A stretch of DNA of 64,000 nt, from contig JAEYOQ010000032.1 of assembly GCA_023411555.1 (NCBI GenBank), forward strand, positions 62,001 to 126,000, read 5' to 3'. Source of the stretch: Bacillota bacterium (GTDB lineage: Bacteria > Bacillota > Clostridia > Lachnospirales > Lachnospiraceae). Every line of letters starts with the position of its first letter. The first letter of the stretch is position 1. The translations under genes were made by a program, and so were the position numbers. The notes under the pieces are model-generated. The model worked only from the letters and a program-made list of their open reading frames with translations. It was not told the DNA's origin and did no database searches. Shown here one piece after another: positions 26,847 through 36,222 of this stretch.

Positions 26847-26888
26847 GTCAAAAATCTGAATTGGAATTTAATGCATGTCTCAAAATCT

Positions 26889-28511
26889 TTATAAAAAAGA
26901 TTGGATCAACTCTTTTAGCTGCTTAGCCTCTTCAAAGTCAGAATCAAGTAAGAGAGCCTTATCGACAGATTCCAAGGCATACTCAGGCTCCTGAAGGTTG
27001 TAATAGCAGACTGCAATCTCATAATATACGCAAGGATCCTCGCCATAGAATTCCAGAGAGGAATGATACAGCCGGATGGCTTCCCGATCATAACCAAAAT
27101 AGCCATATAAAGAAGCTATGCAGGAGGACAGATCACCCTCTTCTCCGATGGGAAAATAATGCTCCCAGACCTGATCCAGAATGGTGATCAGCTCATCCTT
27201 CGGAAAATCCTCTTCCTCAGGGATTCGTTCAAGCAGCGTATTGTAGAACTCTAGGAAGGTTCTGGCATCCCAAAGGGTGTATCTTAAAAAGGTCAACAGT
27301 TCCTTGGTAGTAAGAGACTTGTTGTGGGGTACCACAGCCTTCTTAATTGTGTAGAAGTCATCCGGTCCGATGCCTTCGATTATCTCTTGATAGGCCATTG
27401 CGGTCTCAATAAAGCCATGGGAGCGTTCACTCAGTAGGAATAAGGACATTGTAACATTTTCGTGGTCATAGGGACTGTGAATTGCCCTTCCGCCCAGACT
27501 ATTAAAATATAGTTCCAATGCATGGAAATTGACTGTCAAAGATATGGAACCATGCTTTGATAAAAAGGGGTGATAGTTCCCTTCCATGGAAGCAATATCC
27601 CGGTAGCCTTTATCCGTCGATAAGAGGAGGATATCATCATTAAAAAGCTTTCGTAGGCGATTGATACACTGCATAGCAATAATCGGCATGGAAAAGGCGG
27701 TATCCTCCAAGCAATTCTTATAATGGAGAAGAATATCGTTGATATTGGCTTCTTGATAGTAATCATTGTCCGGTACCGGATTATCTGTGTAATCATAGTC
27801 TATGCCTGCCAGTATAGACGGATCCTTAGAATCAGGCTGTTCTCCCTTTGAAGTAATCGTAACTAAGCCCTCATAAAGCTTACCTTGATTTACATAGAAG
27901 GTGTCCTGAGGAAGACTGTCAAAGGTATAATTCGCGAATAGAATGAGAGGATTAGCCTGCTTGCCTGAGCATAGAGCCTCACCGCTGTAGGCTAAATGAA
28001 GCTCTTCGTCCCTGGTCATATCAAAGGTGGCACAGTCCAGAACACCGCTTTCGAAGTAAGGTGTTAAGTAACTATGACTCAGCCAATATTCTACGTTCCG
28101 TGTGGCTAGATCTGTAATGATATACTTGAACTTCAGCCCCTTCAGAGAGGAATGTTCAAGTAGCTGAAGAAATCTCTTAAGAAAGGTATAGGTAAACCTT
28201 CCGACCCCTGCGGCAAGCTCTAAGATGTATATAGTAGTGTCCTGATCAAAGTCTTTACAAGAAGCAATATCCCTGCAATATCCAAAGACTGTCTTTGCAT
28301 ACAGGTTTGCTATATAGGGATTCGTTGTGATATACTGGGGCACAATCCCTTTAATCCAGGCTTCCGGACCCTGATTGGCGTAGAAGTCAGCCTGCAGCTT
28401 CCACACCATGGACTGCGATAAGGGCTTGTCCGCTTCAAGTACTTCGGAGAGTTCTGCTCCTTTTGATTTTTCTGTCTTATTTATCTTGTAATTCTTTACT
28501 GTCTTAACCAC
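26889..28511 (-). CDS. SAM-dependent methyltransferase-like protein with C-terminal TPR
   Basis: A 540-residue cytoplasmic protein. The segment ILELAAGVGRFTYTFLKRFL (residues near 91-110) is a Rossmann methyltransferase motif I, followed by KYIITDLATRNVEYW, resembling motif II. The middle has FANYTFDSLPQDTFYV. The last 60 residues form a TPR pair (VYYEIAVCYYNLQEPEYAL and VDKALLLDSDFEEAKQL). The substrate is unknown, and the layout is only broadly like the MidA-type methyltransferases. It is a single gene flanked by gaps of 215 and 130 bp. Confidence 0.65.
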   Translation of the reverse strand: MVKTVKNYKINKTEKSKGAELSEVLEADKPLSQSMVWKLQADFYANQGPEAWIKGIVPQYITTNPYIANLYAKTVFGYCRDIASCKDFDQDTTIYILELAAGVGRFTYTFLKRFLQLLEHSSLKGLKFKYIITDLATRNVEYWLSHSYLTPYFESGVLDCATFDMTRDEELHLAYSGEALCSGKQANPLILFANYTFDSLPQDTFYVNQGKLYEGLVTITSKGEQPDSKDPSILAGIDYDYTDNPVPDNDYYQEANINDILLHYKNCLEDTAFSMPIIAMQCINRLRKLFNDDILLLSTDKGYRDIASMEGNYHPFLSKHGSISLTVNFHALELYFNSLGGRAIHSPYDHENVTMSLFLLSERSHGFIETAMAYQEIIEGIGPDDFYTIKKAVVPHNKSLTTKELLTFLRYTLWDARTFLEFYNTLLERIPEEEDFPKDELITILDQVWEHYFPIGEEGDLSSCIASLYGYFGYDREAIRLYHSSLEFYGEDPCVYYEIAVCYYNLQEPEYALESVDKALLLDSDFEEAKQLKELIQSFL

Positions 28512-28641
28512 AATAAATCCTCCTATAATGGCTTATCTTAAGGGCTTGAGAAAAACGGTCTATCTAGCCCGGTAGAAGCATTATACAGCAGATACAGGCA
28601 AAAAACCACCTATAATTATTGTAATAAAGACGCAAGCTTTT

Positions 28642-29922
28642 CTAGTTTAGATCAACCTTTCGTATCTCAAAGCGAGCATTCACCATCAAGAGTAGTTCAG
28701 TAGGAGATTGCATAATATTCCAGATACCGATTCCTTCAAGATTATATTCTGCAACGATATCTAAGAGTGCGGATACACTTCTGGTATCACGAAACCATAT
28801 GATAAACTCCGTATCATTAAAAAAAGTAAAGTAAGGGGCCTCTGAAGCAGCATCACGAAGGACCACACGCCCAAGCTCTTCTGCTAGGCCAAGAGCAGAA
28901 TTATGAGTGATAACATTGGCGACGGTACGACTAGGAACAAAAGGGAGTTCCCAGATGTAACCGATTGTAATCACTCCGATATTCGTCTTCTCGGCGGGGA
29001 TCTGAGTTATGGAATAATCCAGAAAGGCTCTTACCTGTGCCAAAGGCAGCGCTGGCTGGGGTGTTTGGGCATTGCCCCATTCATAGGATAAAAGCATAGT
29101 GCTGTCAGTTAACTGCCCGAGGATGGCATATTCGGGTCCCTGATACAGTGTATTAGGTGCTGTCAGGAAGGTATTCGGGGTTAGGGTAATCATTACATAA
29201 TATCCTTCTTCTTTAACCCGACTGGATAGATTAGCTACAAAGTCAACGTACAGCTGTCTGTCTTCCAGCAGAACATTCTGGATATCGATATTAACTCCGT
29301 AATATCCCTTTGCCCTCATAATAGTAAGGACATTATCAATTAAAAGCTCCTGTTTAGCAGTGCTTATAAATACACTATGACCTACTCCCGCATCAGATCC
29401 TGAGCTATCTGCAAAGGTGGATATTAGCATGATAGGAGCAACACCGTAGGCCTTAGCCGTATCGATTGCCTCTTGATCATCAATATTAATAATAGTTCCC
29501 TCGCTCGTTATCCTATAATAGAAGATGGAAAGATAGGTAAGGTAAGGCAAGGAGCTTTGGAGAACAGCCGGGTCAATAAAGGGTAAGGCATATCCGTTGA
29601 CCGACAGTGGCATAGTTTTCTCATCAGTATAGCTTATAATAAGCTCCTCTCCAGGATAGATATATATTCTGCCCGATAACTGGGGATTGTTACGCAGTAG
29701 GTCCGTCGCAGTGACACCATAGGAGGCAGCTATGCCCTCTAAGCTGTCTCCTTCCCGAACGATATGGGTCTCCCTTGGGAAAAGAACCAAAAGGCTTTGT
29801 CCGGCAACCAGTCGGTTGGGATCTGGGGTTAAATTATCAAGTAATAGCCTTTCTGCTGAAACGCCATATAACTCTGCGATAGAATAAATTGTCTCACCCG
29901 GCTGTACGGTATGAATTAACAT
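28642..29922 (-). CDS. LysM–GH18 protein (YaaH-like) with the catalytic Glu replaced by Gln
   Basis: A 426-residue protein. Two LysM domains bind peptidoglycan or chitin-like glycans (residues 3-48, VQPGETIYSIAELYGV; and 51-97, VREGDSLEGIAASYGV), then a GH18 barrel. In spore-cortex members of the family the active motif is DxxDxE; here GYYGVNIDIQNV shows Gln215 in place of the catalytic Glu (codon CAG at 29280-29278). There is no signal peptide, as in coat-associated relatives. The start at 29922 follows CGAGGTGCTCC; upstream codons overlap the kinase region and look non-coding. It may be a binding-only spore protein. Confidence 0.83.
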   Translation of the reverse strand: MLIHTVQPGETIYSIAELYGVSAERLLLDNLTPDPNRLVAGQSLLVLFPRETHIVREGDSLEGIAASYGVTATDLLRNNPQLSGRIYIYPGEELIISYTDEKTMPLSVNGYALPFIDPAVLQSSLPYLTYLSIFYYRITSEGTIINIDDQEAIDTAKAYGVAPIMLISTFADSSGSDAGVGHSVFISTAKQELLIDNVLTIMRAKGYYGVNIDIQNVLLEDRQLYVDFVANLSSRVKEEGYYVMITLTPNTFLTAPNTLYQGPEYAILGQLTDSTMLLSYEWGNAQTPQPALPLAQVRAFLDYSITQIPAEKTNIGVITIGYIWELPFVPSRTVANVITHNSALGLAEELGRVVLRDAASEAPYFTFFNDTEFIIWFRDTRSVSALLDIVAEYNLEGIGIWNIMQSPTELLLMVNARFEIRKVDLN

Positions 29923-30023
29923 GGAGCACCTCGGGAAGGATTCTTCAGTATCCATTATATGATAGGTGATAAAAATAGTGCTTGGGGACAAACGGGAGTA
30001 TCCTAGTAGTATTAGGTGACATC

Positions 30024-31211
30024 TCAGTGATAATAAAAGCGGACGATAAAACAAGCACCGCCCTCTGGAAGATTCTTTGCGCTGATAACACCGTTTTGCA
30101 TCTCTATGATGGCTTTGGCAAGGGATAGGCCAATACCGGTTCCATCCGGTGAGGAATGTTCTCCCCTGTAGAACCGTTCAAAAAGATGTGGAATATCCTT
30201 GTCTGAAAAGCCCTTTCCATTATCTTCGATTTGAAGCTGCACATAGAGAGGATTCCTTGAATACTCCATTCGAATGATCCCCTTATAAGGCACGTAATCG
30301 ATACAATTCTTAATGAGATTAGAAAAGGCCTCCATGCTCCAATCCATATCACCTTCGTAGCATACGTCCGGATGATTTGGCAGAATAACCTGTATTTCTT
30401 TTTCGTTGATGGCATCCTCCAGAGTATCTAGGGCTAACTGAAGCACGGTATAGATGTCTACCTGCCTTTTCTCTGGTATCAATGCACCGGCATTAATTCT
30501 GGATAAAGTAAGCAGGGCCTTTACCAACTGCTCCAAATGGACGGTCTGCCTTCGGATACGCTCGATGTATTTATGATTCTCAGGGCTGTCTAATAACTGG
30601 GTCATTAGGGAAATTGATGATATTGGTGTTTTGATCTGATGAGAAATGTCGGCCAGGTTATCTGCCAGTTTTTTATGTTCCTTTACAGCGAACTGTTCCG
30701 TCAACTTAAGCTTGGTAACTGTCTTATAGATTTCGTCCTCCAGAAGGGCAAAGTCATCCTCTTTGCGTGGCAGGATAGAGGCATCACCGCTAAAATTGAT
30801 TTTTTCAAGGTAGGAGGTTAATTCATTGATTCGTTTGCGATTGATCCGTCTTAGGTATAAGTAAAGAATGAGAAGTAAAATAAGAAATAGGGAGAGTGTA
30901 ATCGTTACAGTAAATACTGTCTTACCCCTATGAATAGCAGCAAAGGTATTCGGAGTAAATCCATAGGTGTTAAGAATGGAGTCATCAACTGTATAGCCTT
31001 GCTCCTGTAGCAGGACATTCTCTTTAATTAAACTCCCGATATCCTGCTCCAAATCAGGATATCGGGTTATGATAAGGGCTGTAAGCCCGGCAAGAAATTG
31101 ATACAGGCTTGAGGAGTAGCTATCAAGCTGGATGAGACCAATCACAATATTGCTGATTAAAGTGCTCATAATAAATATAGCTAAAAAAATCACTAGATGT
31201 TTTTTTTTCAT
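30024..31211 (-). CDS. Membrane sensor histidine kinase (VanS/BceS-type)
   Basis: A 395-residue protein with two membrane segments (about residues 5-27 and 101-121) around a short extracellular loop. It then has HisKA with ADISHQIKTPISSIS and HATPase motifs NLIKNCIDYVP, IEDNGKGFSDKDIPHLFERFY and GTGIGLSLAKAI. It overlaps the regulator gene by four bases (ATGA), so the pair is co-translated. No ABC transporter or resistance gene adjoins them to hint at the signal. Confidence 0.93.
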   Translation of the reverse strand: MKKKHLVIFLAIFIMSTLISNIVIGLIQLDSYSSSLYQFLAGLTALIITRYPDLEQDIGSLIKENVLLQEQGYTVDDSILNTYGFTPNTFAAIHRGKTVFTVTITLSLFLILLLILYLYLRRINRKRINELTSYLEKINFSGDASILPRKEDDFALLEDEIYKTVTKLKLTEQFAVKEHKKLADNLADISHQIKTPISSISLMTQLLDSPENHKYIERIRRQTVHLEQLVKALLTLSRINAGALIPEKRQVDIYTVLQLALDTLEDAINEKEIQVILPNHPDVCYEGDMDWSMEAFSNLIKNCIDYVPYKGIIRMEYSRNPLYVQLQIEDNGKGFSDKDIPHLFERFYRGEHSSPDGTGIGLSLAKAIIEMQNGVISAKNLPEGGACFIVRFYYH

Positions 31212-31885
31212 AGCTCATCCTCTAGACGGTAACCTATACTGCGAATGGTTTTAAAGCAGGGGGGATTGTTCAGCTTTGCTCTCAGACGCTTCATGGTAAC
31301 TGTGAGAGTATTATCATTTACAAAATTACCGTTAGCGTCCCAGATTTTCTCTAATAACCGGGTCCGGGGCAAGGTATGGTTCTTATTTTCCATTAACAGG
31401 AGCAGCAATTGGTATTCCATTGCACTCACCATAATTTCCTCCTGATGATAGAAGACTTGAATTCTGTCCTTGTCAAGGGTAATTGGACCACAGGATAATC
31501 GACCTTCTGTGTTGCCCACCCTCCTCAACAGGGCACTGATTCTGGAGTTCAGAATCGCAAGCTCAAAAGGCTTTGTGATGTAATCATCTGCTCCCAGGTC
31601 AAACCCTTTTACGATGTCTGTGGTGTCCCCCTTTACCGTTAAGAACAGAATCGGAAGATCTCTCCACCGTTCACGAAGCCATGTACAGATCTGACCGCCA
31701 TTGCCATCAGGGAGATTCCAATCCAGAATTAATAGAGAGGGTGGTTGCTTTTCCATAAGCTTCTTTGCCTCAGCAACGGTTCGTGCGGCTTCAACCTGGA
31801 AGCCTTTATTTTGCAGATATTCTGTCACAGCAAAGATGATACTATCATCATCTTCGACTAGATAAATTATTTGCTTCATCGTCAT
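31208..31885 (-). CDS. OmpR-family response regulator
   Basis: A 225-residue protein with a receiver domain (IYLVEDDDSIIFAV, phosphoacceptor Asp in LLILDWNLPDGNG, lysine in DYITKPFELAIL) and a C-terminal winged helix (RTRLLEKIWD, FVNDNTLTVTMKRLRAKL, IRSIGYRLEDEL). It is the partner of the overlapping kinase. Targets are not evident from neighbours; the LysM-GH18 gene just downstream on the same strand is one possibility. Confidence 0.94.
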   Translation of the reverse strand: MTMKQIIYLVEDDDSIIFAVTEYLQNKGFQVEAARTVAEAKKLMEKQPPSLLILDWNLPDGNGGQICTWLRERWRDLPILFLTVKGDTTDIVKGFDLGADDYITKPFELAILNSRISALLRRVGNTEGRLSCGPITLDKDRIQVFYHQEEIMVSAMEYQLLLLLMENKNHTLPRTRLLEKIWDANGNFVNDNTLTVTMKRLRAKLNNPPCFKTIRSIGYRLEDEL

Positions 31886-31975
31886 TTCCTCAACCCTAAA
31901 TTTATAGTGGTATAATTATAAACCCATATAATGGATGATGGCAAGCGATACCAGATTAAACAATATGGTGGTAAC

Positions 31976-32806
31976 TTATATTTGCTTCTTCTGATAGCGA
32001 CTTTGATAGGTGGTTGGGGTTATACCATATTTTTTCGAGAAAACCTTGGAAAAGTAGTTTTGGTCTGAAAATCCGCATTTCTCAGAAATATAATGAATGG
32101 AATAATCAGTTTGCTCTAGTAATGGAAGAGCATGCTTTAACCGTGTATCTTGTAGGTATTGATTGACGGACATGTTGTAGGTGCTCTTAAAGGTATTCAT
32201 GATTGTTGTTTTACTATAGAAAAATCGGTTGCTTAATGTTTCTAAGGTGATTTTTGTGGCATAATTCTGATTGATATACTTTTTTATCTCATGAGCCAGA
32301 TTGGAATCGGTGAGATTAAGTCGATTACTTAAACTGATGTATTCCGCACAGATCTTCATAATGGAGACGCAGGATAGAATCTGTTCCTTCGAAGTAGTGG
32401 GAATGCGATCAATCACGTCCTTAAGATACTCCTTATCATCTAAGTATTTACTAGCTTTCTCAAATACAAAGGCTTTGCTGTCTTCTTTCGTATCCAGGGT
32501 TTGGCCCATCATTAAATACCCGGAAAGTACTCCAAAATGATAGAGAGGAGCAACGGCTTCATACAGCCCGAATTTGCATCGATAGATATAAATATCCTGC
32601 TTGTCTTGTACGATTTTAAAGGCTTCCGCATCATTTTGAACACAGCTAGCCCGGACCTCCTCATTTTGCTGTAACAGGGAACAGAAGCTTGATAAATTCT
32701 GAGGATAGGCGGCAATCTCATGCATCCTTGTATCATAGATGGATAGACGAAAGCCTGAGATATTATGCATCTCTTTTAGCACGGTTATAAGCTCAATCTT
32801 CTGCAA
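31976..32806 (-). CDS. AraC-family regulator with PocR ligand-binding domain
   Basis: A 276-residue protein. The N-terminal 150 residues match the PocR sensory domain (SIYDTRMHEIAAYP, a cysteine-rich stretch, YRCKFGLYEAVAPLYHFGVLS, GYLMMGQT), which in PocR responds to a small diol-type ligand. The C terminus has two AraC helix-turn-helices (LSNRFFYSKTTIMNTFKSTY and ISEKCGFSDQNYFSKVFSKK). The likely start is TTG at 32806, preceded by GGAGG at six-base spacing; an upstream TTG at 32830 lacks a site. It lies divergent from the glycan gene cluster at 33 kb and is a candidate for its regulator. Confidence 0.88.
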   Translation of the reverse strand: MQKIELITVLKEMHNISGFRLSIYDTRMHEIAAYPQNLSSFCSLLQQNEEVRASCVQNDAEAFKIVQDKQDIYIYRCKFGLYEAVAPLYHFGVLSGYLMMGQTLDTKEDSKAFVFEKASKYLDDKEYLKDVIDRIPTTSKEQILSCVSIMKICAEYISLSNRLNLTDSNLAHEIKKYINQNYATKITLETLSNRFFYSKTTIMNTFKSTYNMSVNQYLQDTRLKHALPLLEQTDYSIHYISEKCGFSDQNYFSKVFSKKYGITPTTYQSRYQKKQI

Positions 32807-32858
32807 GGGTTTCCTCCATTTTTTTAGCAATTTATTTAATACTTTTATATTTTACTAA

Positions 32859-32888
32859 AGTCTATCTTATTTTACAGAGACATGTCAA
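32859..32888 (-). promoter_or_regulatory. Probable promoter of the PocR/AraC gene
   Basis: On the minus strand TTGACA (32888-32883), an 18-bp spacer and TAGACT (32864-32859). It lies about 50 bp before the TTG start. The opposite strand of this 200-bp divergent gap has no comparably clear promoter for the nucleotidyltransferase gene. Confidence 0.5.
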
Positions 32889-33009
32889 GCAATTATTCTT
32901 TATAATGGATAGGGTATAAGACATTATTAACGGATAGCATAGGGGTATACCTGGAGCGCGCAAGTACGCTGGGTGTACTAGTACAGTTTGCTTAAAATAT
33001 GAGGAGGTA

Positions 33010-33936
33010 ATGAATTTGAAGGAACCGGTATTAGTAATTATGGCAGCAGGTATGGGAAGTCGGTACGGTGGCTTAAAGCAGATTGATCCCATTGATGAGG
33101 AGGGAAATTTGATTATCGACTTTTCCATCTATGATGCAATCAAAGCGGGCTTCAAAAAAATCGTATTTGTTATAAAGGAAGAGATTGAGAAGGATTTTAA
33201 GGAAAGAATCGGAGATCGAATTGCAAAGCAGGTTGAAGTGGAGTATGTATATCAGAGACTAGACCAGCTTCCCCAGGGCTTTTGTGTTCCGCCCAGTCGG
33301 GTGAAGCCTTGGGGTACGGGTCATGCAGTATTAAGCTGTATTGATACGATCAGCGGACCCTTTGCTGTGATTAATGCAGATGATTATTATGGAGCCGGTG
33401 CATTTCAGAGTATCTTTGATTATCTGGTACATACCCAGGATGACGAGCTATACCGCTATGCAATGGTCGGCTATCTTCTTGAGAATACCTTGACAGACCA
33501 TGGACATGTGGCAAGAGGGGTCTGTAAAATATCAGACCGGGCTGATTTAAGTGAGATAACGGAAAGAACAAGGATAGAAAAGACTGAAACAGGTGCCAGG
33601 TTCACAGAGGATGAGGGTGAGTCATGGGTAGACATACCTAAGGAAAGTATTGTCTCTATGAATCTATGGGGATTTCATAACAGCATCCTTAAGGAACTTC
33701 AGAATAGGTTTCAGGTATTTTTAGAAGGCGAGGTACCTGAGAACCCCTTGAAGGCGGAGTATTTTCTTCCTACCGTAGTCGGACAATTAATTAAGGAGAA
33801 TAAAGCGTCGGTCAAGGTGCTAAAATCAGAGGATAGATGGTATGGAGTTACCTATAAAGAGGATAAAGAAGTGGTTATTAAGGCAATTGCTAATATGAAG
33901 GCTCAGGGCTTATATCCGGAGAAGCTATGGGCATAA
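33010..33936 (+). CDS. Sugar-phosphate nucleotidyltransferase
   Basis: A 308-residue cytoplasmic nucleotidyltransferase. The NTP-binding signature is VIMAAGMGSRYGGLKQ near the N terminus, with the metal/sugar site VINADDYYG. Together with the kinase and GalE downstream it resembles the UTP-hexose-1-phosphate uridylyltransferase of the bifidobacterial LNB/GNB pathway, which makes UDP-HexNAc or UDP-Gal. GGAGG lies three bases before the ATG at 33010; a TTG at 33016 has a better distance and may be the true start. It is the first gene of a probable five-gene cluster. Confidence 0.85.
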   Translation: MNLKEPVLVIMAAGMGSRYGGLKQIDPIDEEGNLIIDFSIYDAIKAGFKKIVFVIKEEIEKDFKERIGDRIAKQVEVEYVYQRLDQLPQGFCVPPSRVKPWGTGHAVLSCIDTISGPFAVINADDYYGAGAFQSIFDYLVHTQDDELYRYAMVGYLLENTLTDHGHVARGVCKISDRADLSEITERTRIEKTETGARFTEDEGESWVDIPKESIVSMNLWGFHNSILKELQNRFQVFLEGEVPENPLKAEYFLPTVVGQLIKENKASVKVLKSEDRWYGVTYKEDKEVVIKAIANMKAQGLYPEKLWA

Positions 33937-33960
33937 ACAGGCAAAGGGAGGGTTCTATAC

Positions 33961-35079
33961 ATGACGAGAAAAGAGTATTGTGCAAGAATTAATGAGGCAA
34001 TCGAAAATCTGGCTTTTAATGGGACTTATGTAGATCATGTTGCCTATGGAAGCGGTCATATTAACGATACCTATCTGATTCGCTTCAAAGAAGAGGATGG
34101 CACTATCACAAGATATATCCTACAAAGAATGAATCATGAGACCTTTAAAAAGCCGGAACAGCTTATGGAGAATATATCCTGTGTTACTAAGTTCTTAAGG
34201 CATAAGATTGAAGAAAATCATGGAGATGTTAACCGTGAGACCTTGAATATTATACCGACGAAAGAAGGACAGAGCTTCTATAAGGACAGCATAGGCTCCT
34301 ACTGGAGAGGGTATCTGTTTATTGAGAATGCAGATTGCTTTGATATGGTGGAAAACCCTAAGGATTTTTATCAAAGTGCGGTAGCCTTCGGTAATTTCCA
34401 GCGTCTGCTGGCGGATTATCCTGCTCACACCCTGTATGAGACAATACCCGATTTTCATAATACACCGGTACGATTGCAAAACTTTAAAAAGGCTGTTGAA
34501 GCAGATCGTCTGGGGCGTGTAAAGGAAGTGGGTGACGAGATTCGATTTGTCCTGGAACGTGAAGAATTTACTCATGTACTTATGAAGCTATATGAGGAAG
34601 GGAAGCTTCCCCTTAAGGTTACCCACAATGATACCAAGCTAAATAATGTTATGATCGATCGTGAGACAAAAAAGGGCCTGTGTGTCATTGATTTGGATAC
34701 GGTAATGCCGGGCTTCTCTGTCAATGATTTTGGAGATTCCATTCGTTTTGGGGCTAGTACCGGAGCGGAGGATGAAGAGAATTTATCAAAGGTCAACTTT
34801 GACCTGGAGCTTTATAAGGTATTTACTAAGGGCTTCCTGGAGGGCTGCCAAGGGAGCCTGACAGATACCGAATTAGCCATGCTTCCGACTGGGGCGAAGA
34901 TGATGACACTGGAATGCGGTATGAGGTTCTTAACAGATTACCTGGAAGGGGATACTTATTTTAGAATTCACCGAGAGAAGCACAATCTGGATAGATGCAG
35001 AACCCAGTTTAAACTGGTTGCAGACATGGAAAAGAACTGGGATGCAATGAAGGCTGTAATTGAATCTTACGCTAAATAA
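33961..35079 (+). CDS. NahK-like N-acetylhexosamine 1-kinase (APH-fold phosphotransferase)
   Basis: A 372-residue aminoglycoside-phosphotransferase-fold kinase. The catalytic loop is THNDTKLNNVMI and the metal site is VIDLDTVMPGFSVNDFGDSI, followed by FGASTGAEDEEN. These match the NahK/LnpB family that phosphorylates GlcNAc or GalNAc at C1. The N terminus YGSGHINDTYLI is the nucleotide loop. It begins 24 bp after the nucleotidyltransferase gene and is followed by galE, the same order as in bifidobacterial LNB clusters, which supports a sugar kinase rather than an antibiotic kinase. Confidence 0.82.
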   Translation: MTRKEYCARINEAIENLAFNGTYVDHVAYGSGHINDTYLIRFKEEDGTITRYILQRMNHETFKKPEQLMENISCVTKFLRHKIEENHGDVNRETLNIIPTKEGQSFYKDSIGSYWRGYLFIENADCFDMVENPKDFYQSAVAFGNFQRLLADYPAHTLYETIPDFHNTPVRLQNFKKAVEADRLGRVKEVGDEIRFVLEREEFTHVLMKLYEEGKLPLKVTHNDTKLNNVMIDRETKKGLCVIDLDTVMPGFSVNDFGDSIRFGASTGAEDEENLSKVNFDLELYKVFTKGFLEGCQGSLTDTELAMLPTGAKMMTLECGMRFLTDYLEGDTYFRIHREKHNLDRCRTQFKLVADMEKNWDAMKAVIESYAK

Positions 35080-35092
35080 TAAGGAGGTTATT

Positions 35093-36136
35093 ATGTCAAT
35101 ATTGGTTACCGGCGGGGCCGGATATATCGGAAGTCATACCTGTGTAGAGCTACTGAATAGGGACTATGAAGTAGTGGTGGTTGACAATCTATCAAATTCC
35201 TCTAGGCTGTCTCTGGATAGAGTAGAAAGAATAACGGGGAAAAAGCTTACCTTTTATGAAGCAGATTTGTTAGATAGAGCGGCAATGGAGGAGATATTTA
35301 ATAAGGAGAAGGACATTGATGCTGTAATTCACTTTGCCGGGTTGAAGGCGGTAGGAGAATCGGTACAAAAACCTCTGGAGTATTATCATAATAATATTAC
35401 CGGGACTCTAATTCTATGTGAAGTAATGCGTAAGCATGGTGTTAAGAATCTGATCTTCAGCTCCTCCGCTACGGTATATGGAAAGCCTGAGAGTCTTCCA
35501 ATTAAGGAGGATTTCCCACTGTCAACTACAAATCCCTATGGAGCGACGAAGCTGATGATCGAGGGTATCCTAAAGGATCTGCAGTATTCTGACCCGGAAT
35601 GGAACATCATAGTACTTCGCTACTTTAATCCCATCGGAGCCCATGAGAGTGGTATGATCGGTGAGGATCCCAAGGGGATACCAAATAATCTGGTGCCATA
35701 TATTACCCAGGTGGCGGTTGGAAAACTAGAATGTCTGAATATATTTGGTGATGACTATGATACGGTGGACGGGACCGGAGTTAGGGACTACATCCATGTT
35801 GTAGATCTGGCACTAGGGCATGTACAAGCAGTGCAGAAGCTAAAGGAAAGGAAGGGGCTTCTATTCTATAACCTGGGTACCGGAAATGGTTACAGTGTAT
35901 TACAGATGGTCAAGGGCTTCGAGAAGGTTATCGGCAAGAAGATTAACTATGCAATCAAACCAAGACGTCCCGGAGACATAGCAGCTTGTTATGCCGATGC
36001 ATCAAAAGCAAGGAATGAGCTTGGCTGGGAGGCTACTAGGGGTTTGGACGTGATGTGTCAGGATGCCTGGAGATGGCAGAAGAACAATCCGGAGGGCTAT
36101 TCCGTGACTGTAAGGGGAACCAAGCAAAACAGCTGA
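35093..36136 (+). CDS. galE: UDP-glucose/UDP-GlcNAc 4-epimerase
   Basis: A 347-residue SDR-family epimerase that interconverts UDP-glucose/UDP-galactose and possibly UDP-HexNAc. NAD-binding VTGGAGYIGSHTCVEL, the catalytic SSSATVYG serine and YGATK (YxxxK) motif, and RYFNPIGAHESG are present. The start at 35093 has AAGGAGG at seven-base spacing. It begins 13 bp after the kinase gene and is clearly in one operon with it. Confidence 0.96.
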   Translation: MSILVTGGAGYIGSHTCVELLNRDYEVVVVDNLSNSSRLSLDRVERITGKKLTFYEADLLDRAAMEEIFNKEKDIDAVIHFAGLKAVGESVQKPLEYYHNNITGTLILCEVMRKHGVKNLIFSSSATVYGKPESLPIKEDFPLSTTNPYGATKLMIEGILKDLQYSDPEWNIIVLRYFNPIGAHESGMIGEDPKGIPNNLVPYITQVAVGKLECLNIFGDDYDTVDGTGVRDYIHVVDLALGHVQAVQKLKERKGLLFYNLGTGNGYSVLQMVKGFEKVIGKKINYAIKPRRPGDIAACYADASKARNELGWEATRGLDVMCQDAWRWQKNNPEGYSVTVRGTKQNS

Positions 36137-36222
36137 AACCCTATTGTTAAAATAGTGATATATGGAAGAGACAGGATAAGTGTTAGAATAAGGTCGCTTG
36201 GCTAATCGAATGGAGTTAACAT

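Noticed and set aside
33961..35079. Aminoglycoside resistance phosphotransferase
   Set aside because: The fold is shared, but the adjacent nucleotidyltransferase and galE and the NahK-type catalytic loop indicate a sugar kinase.
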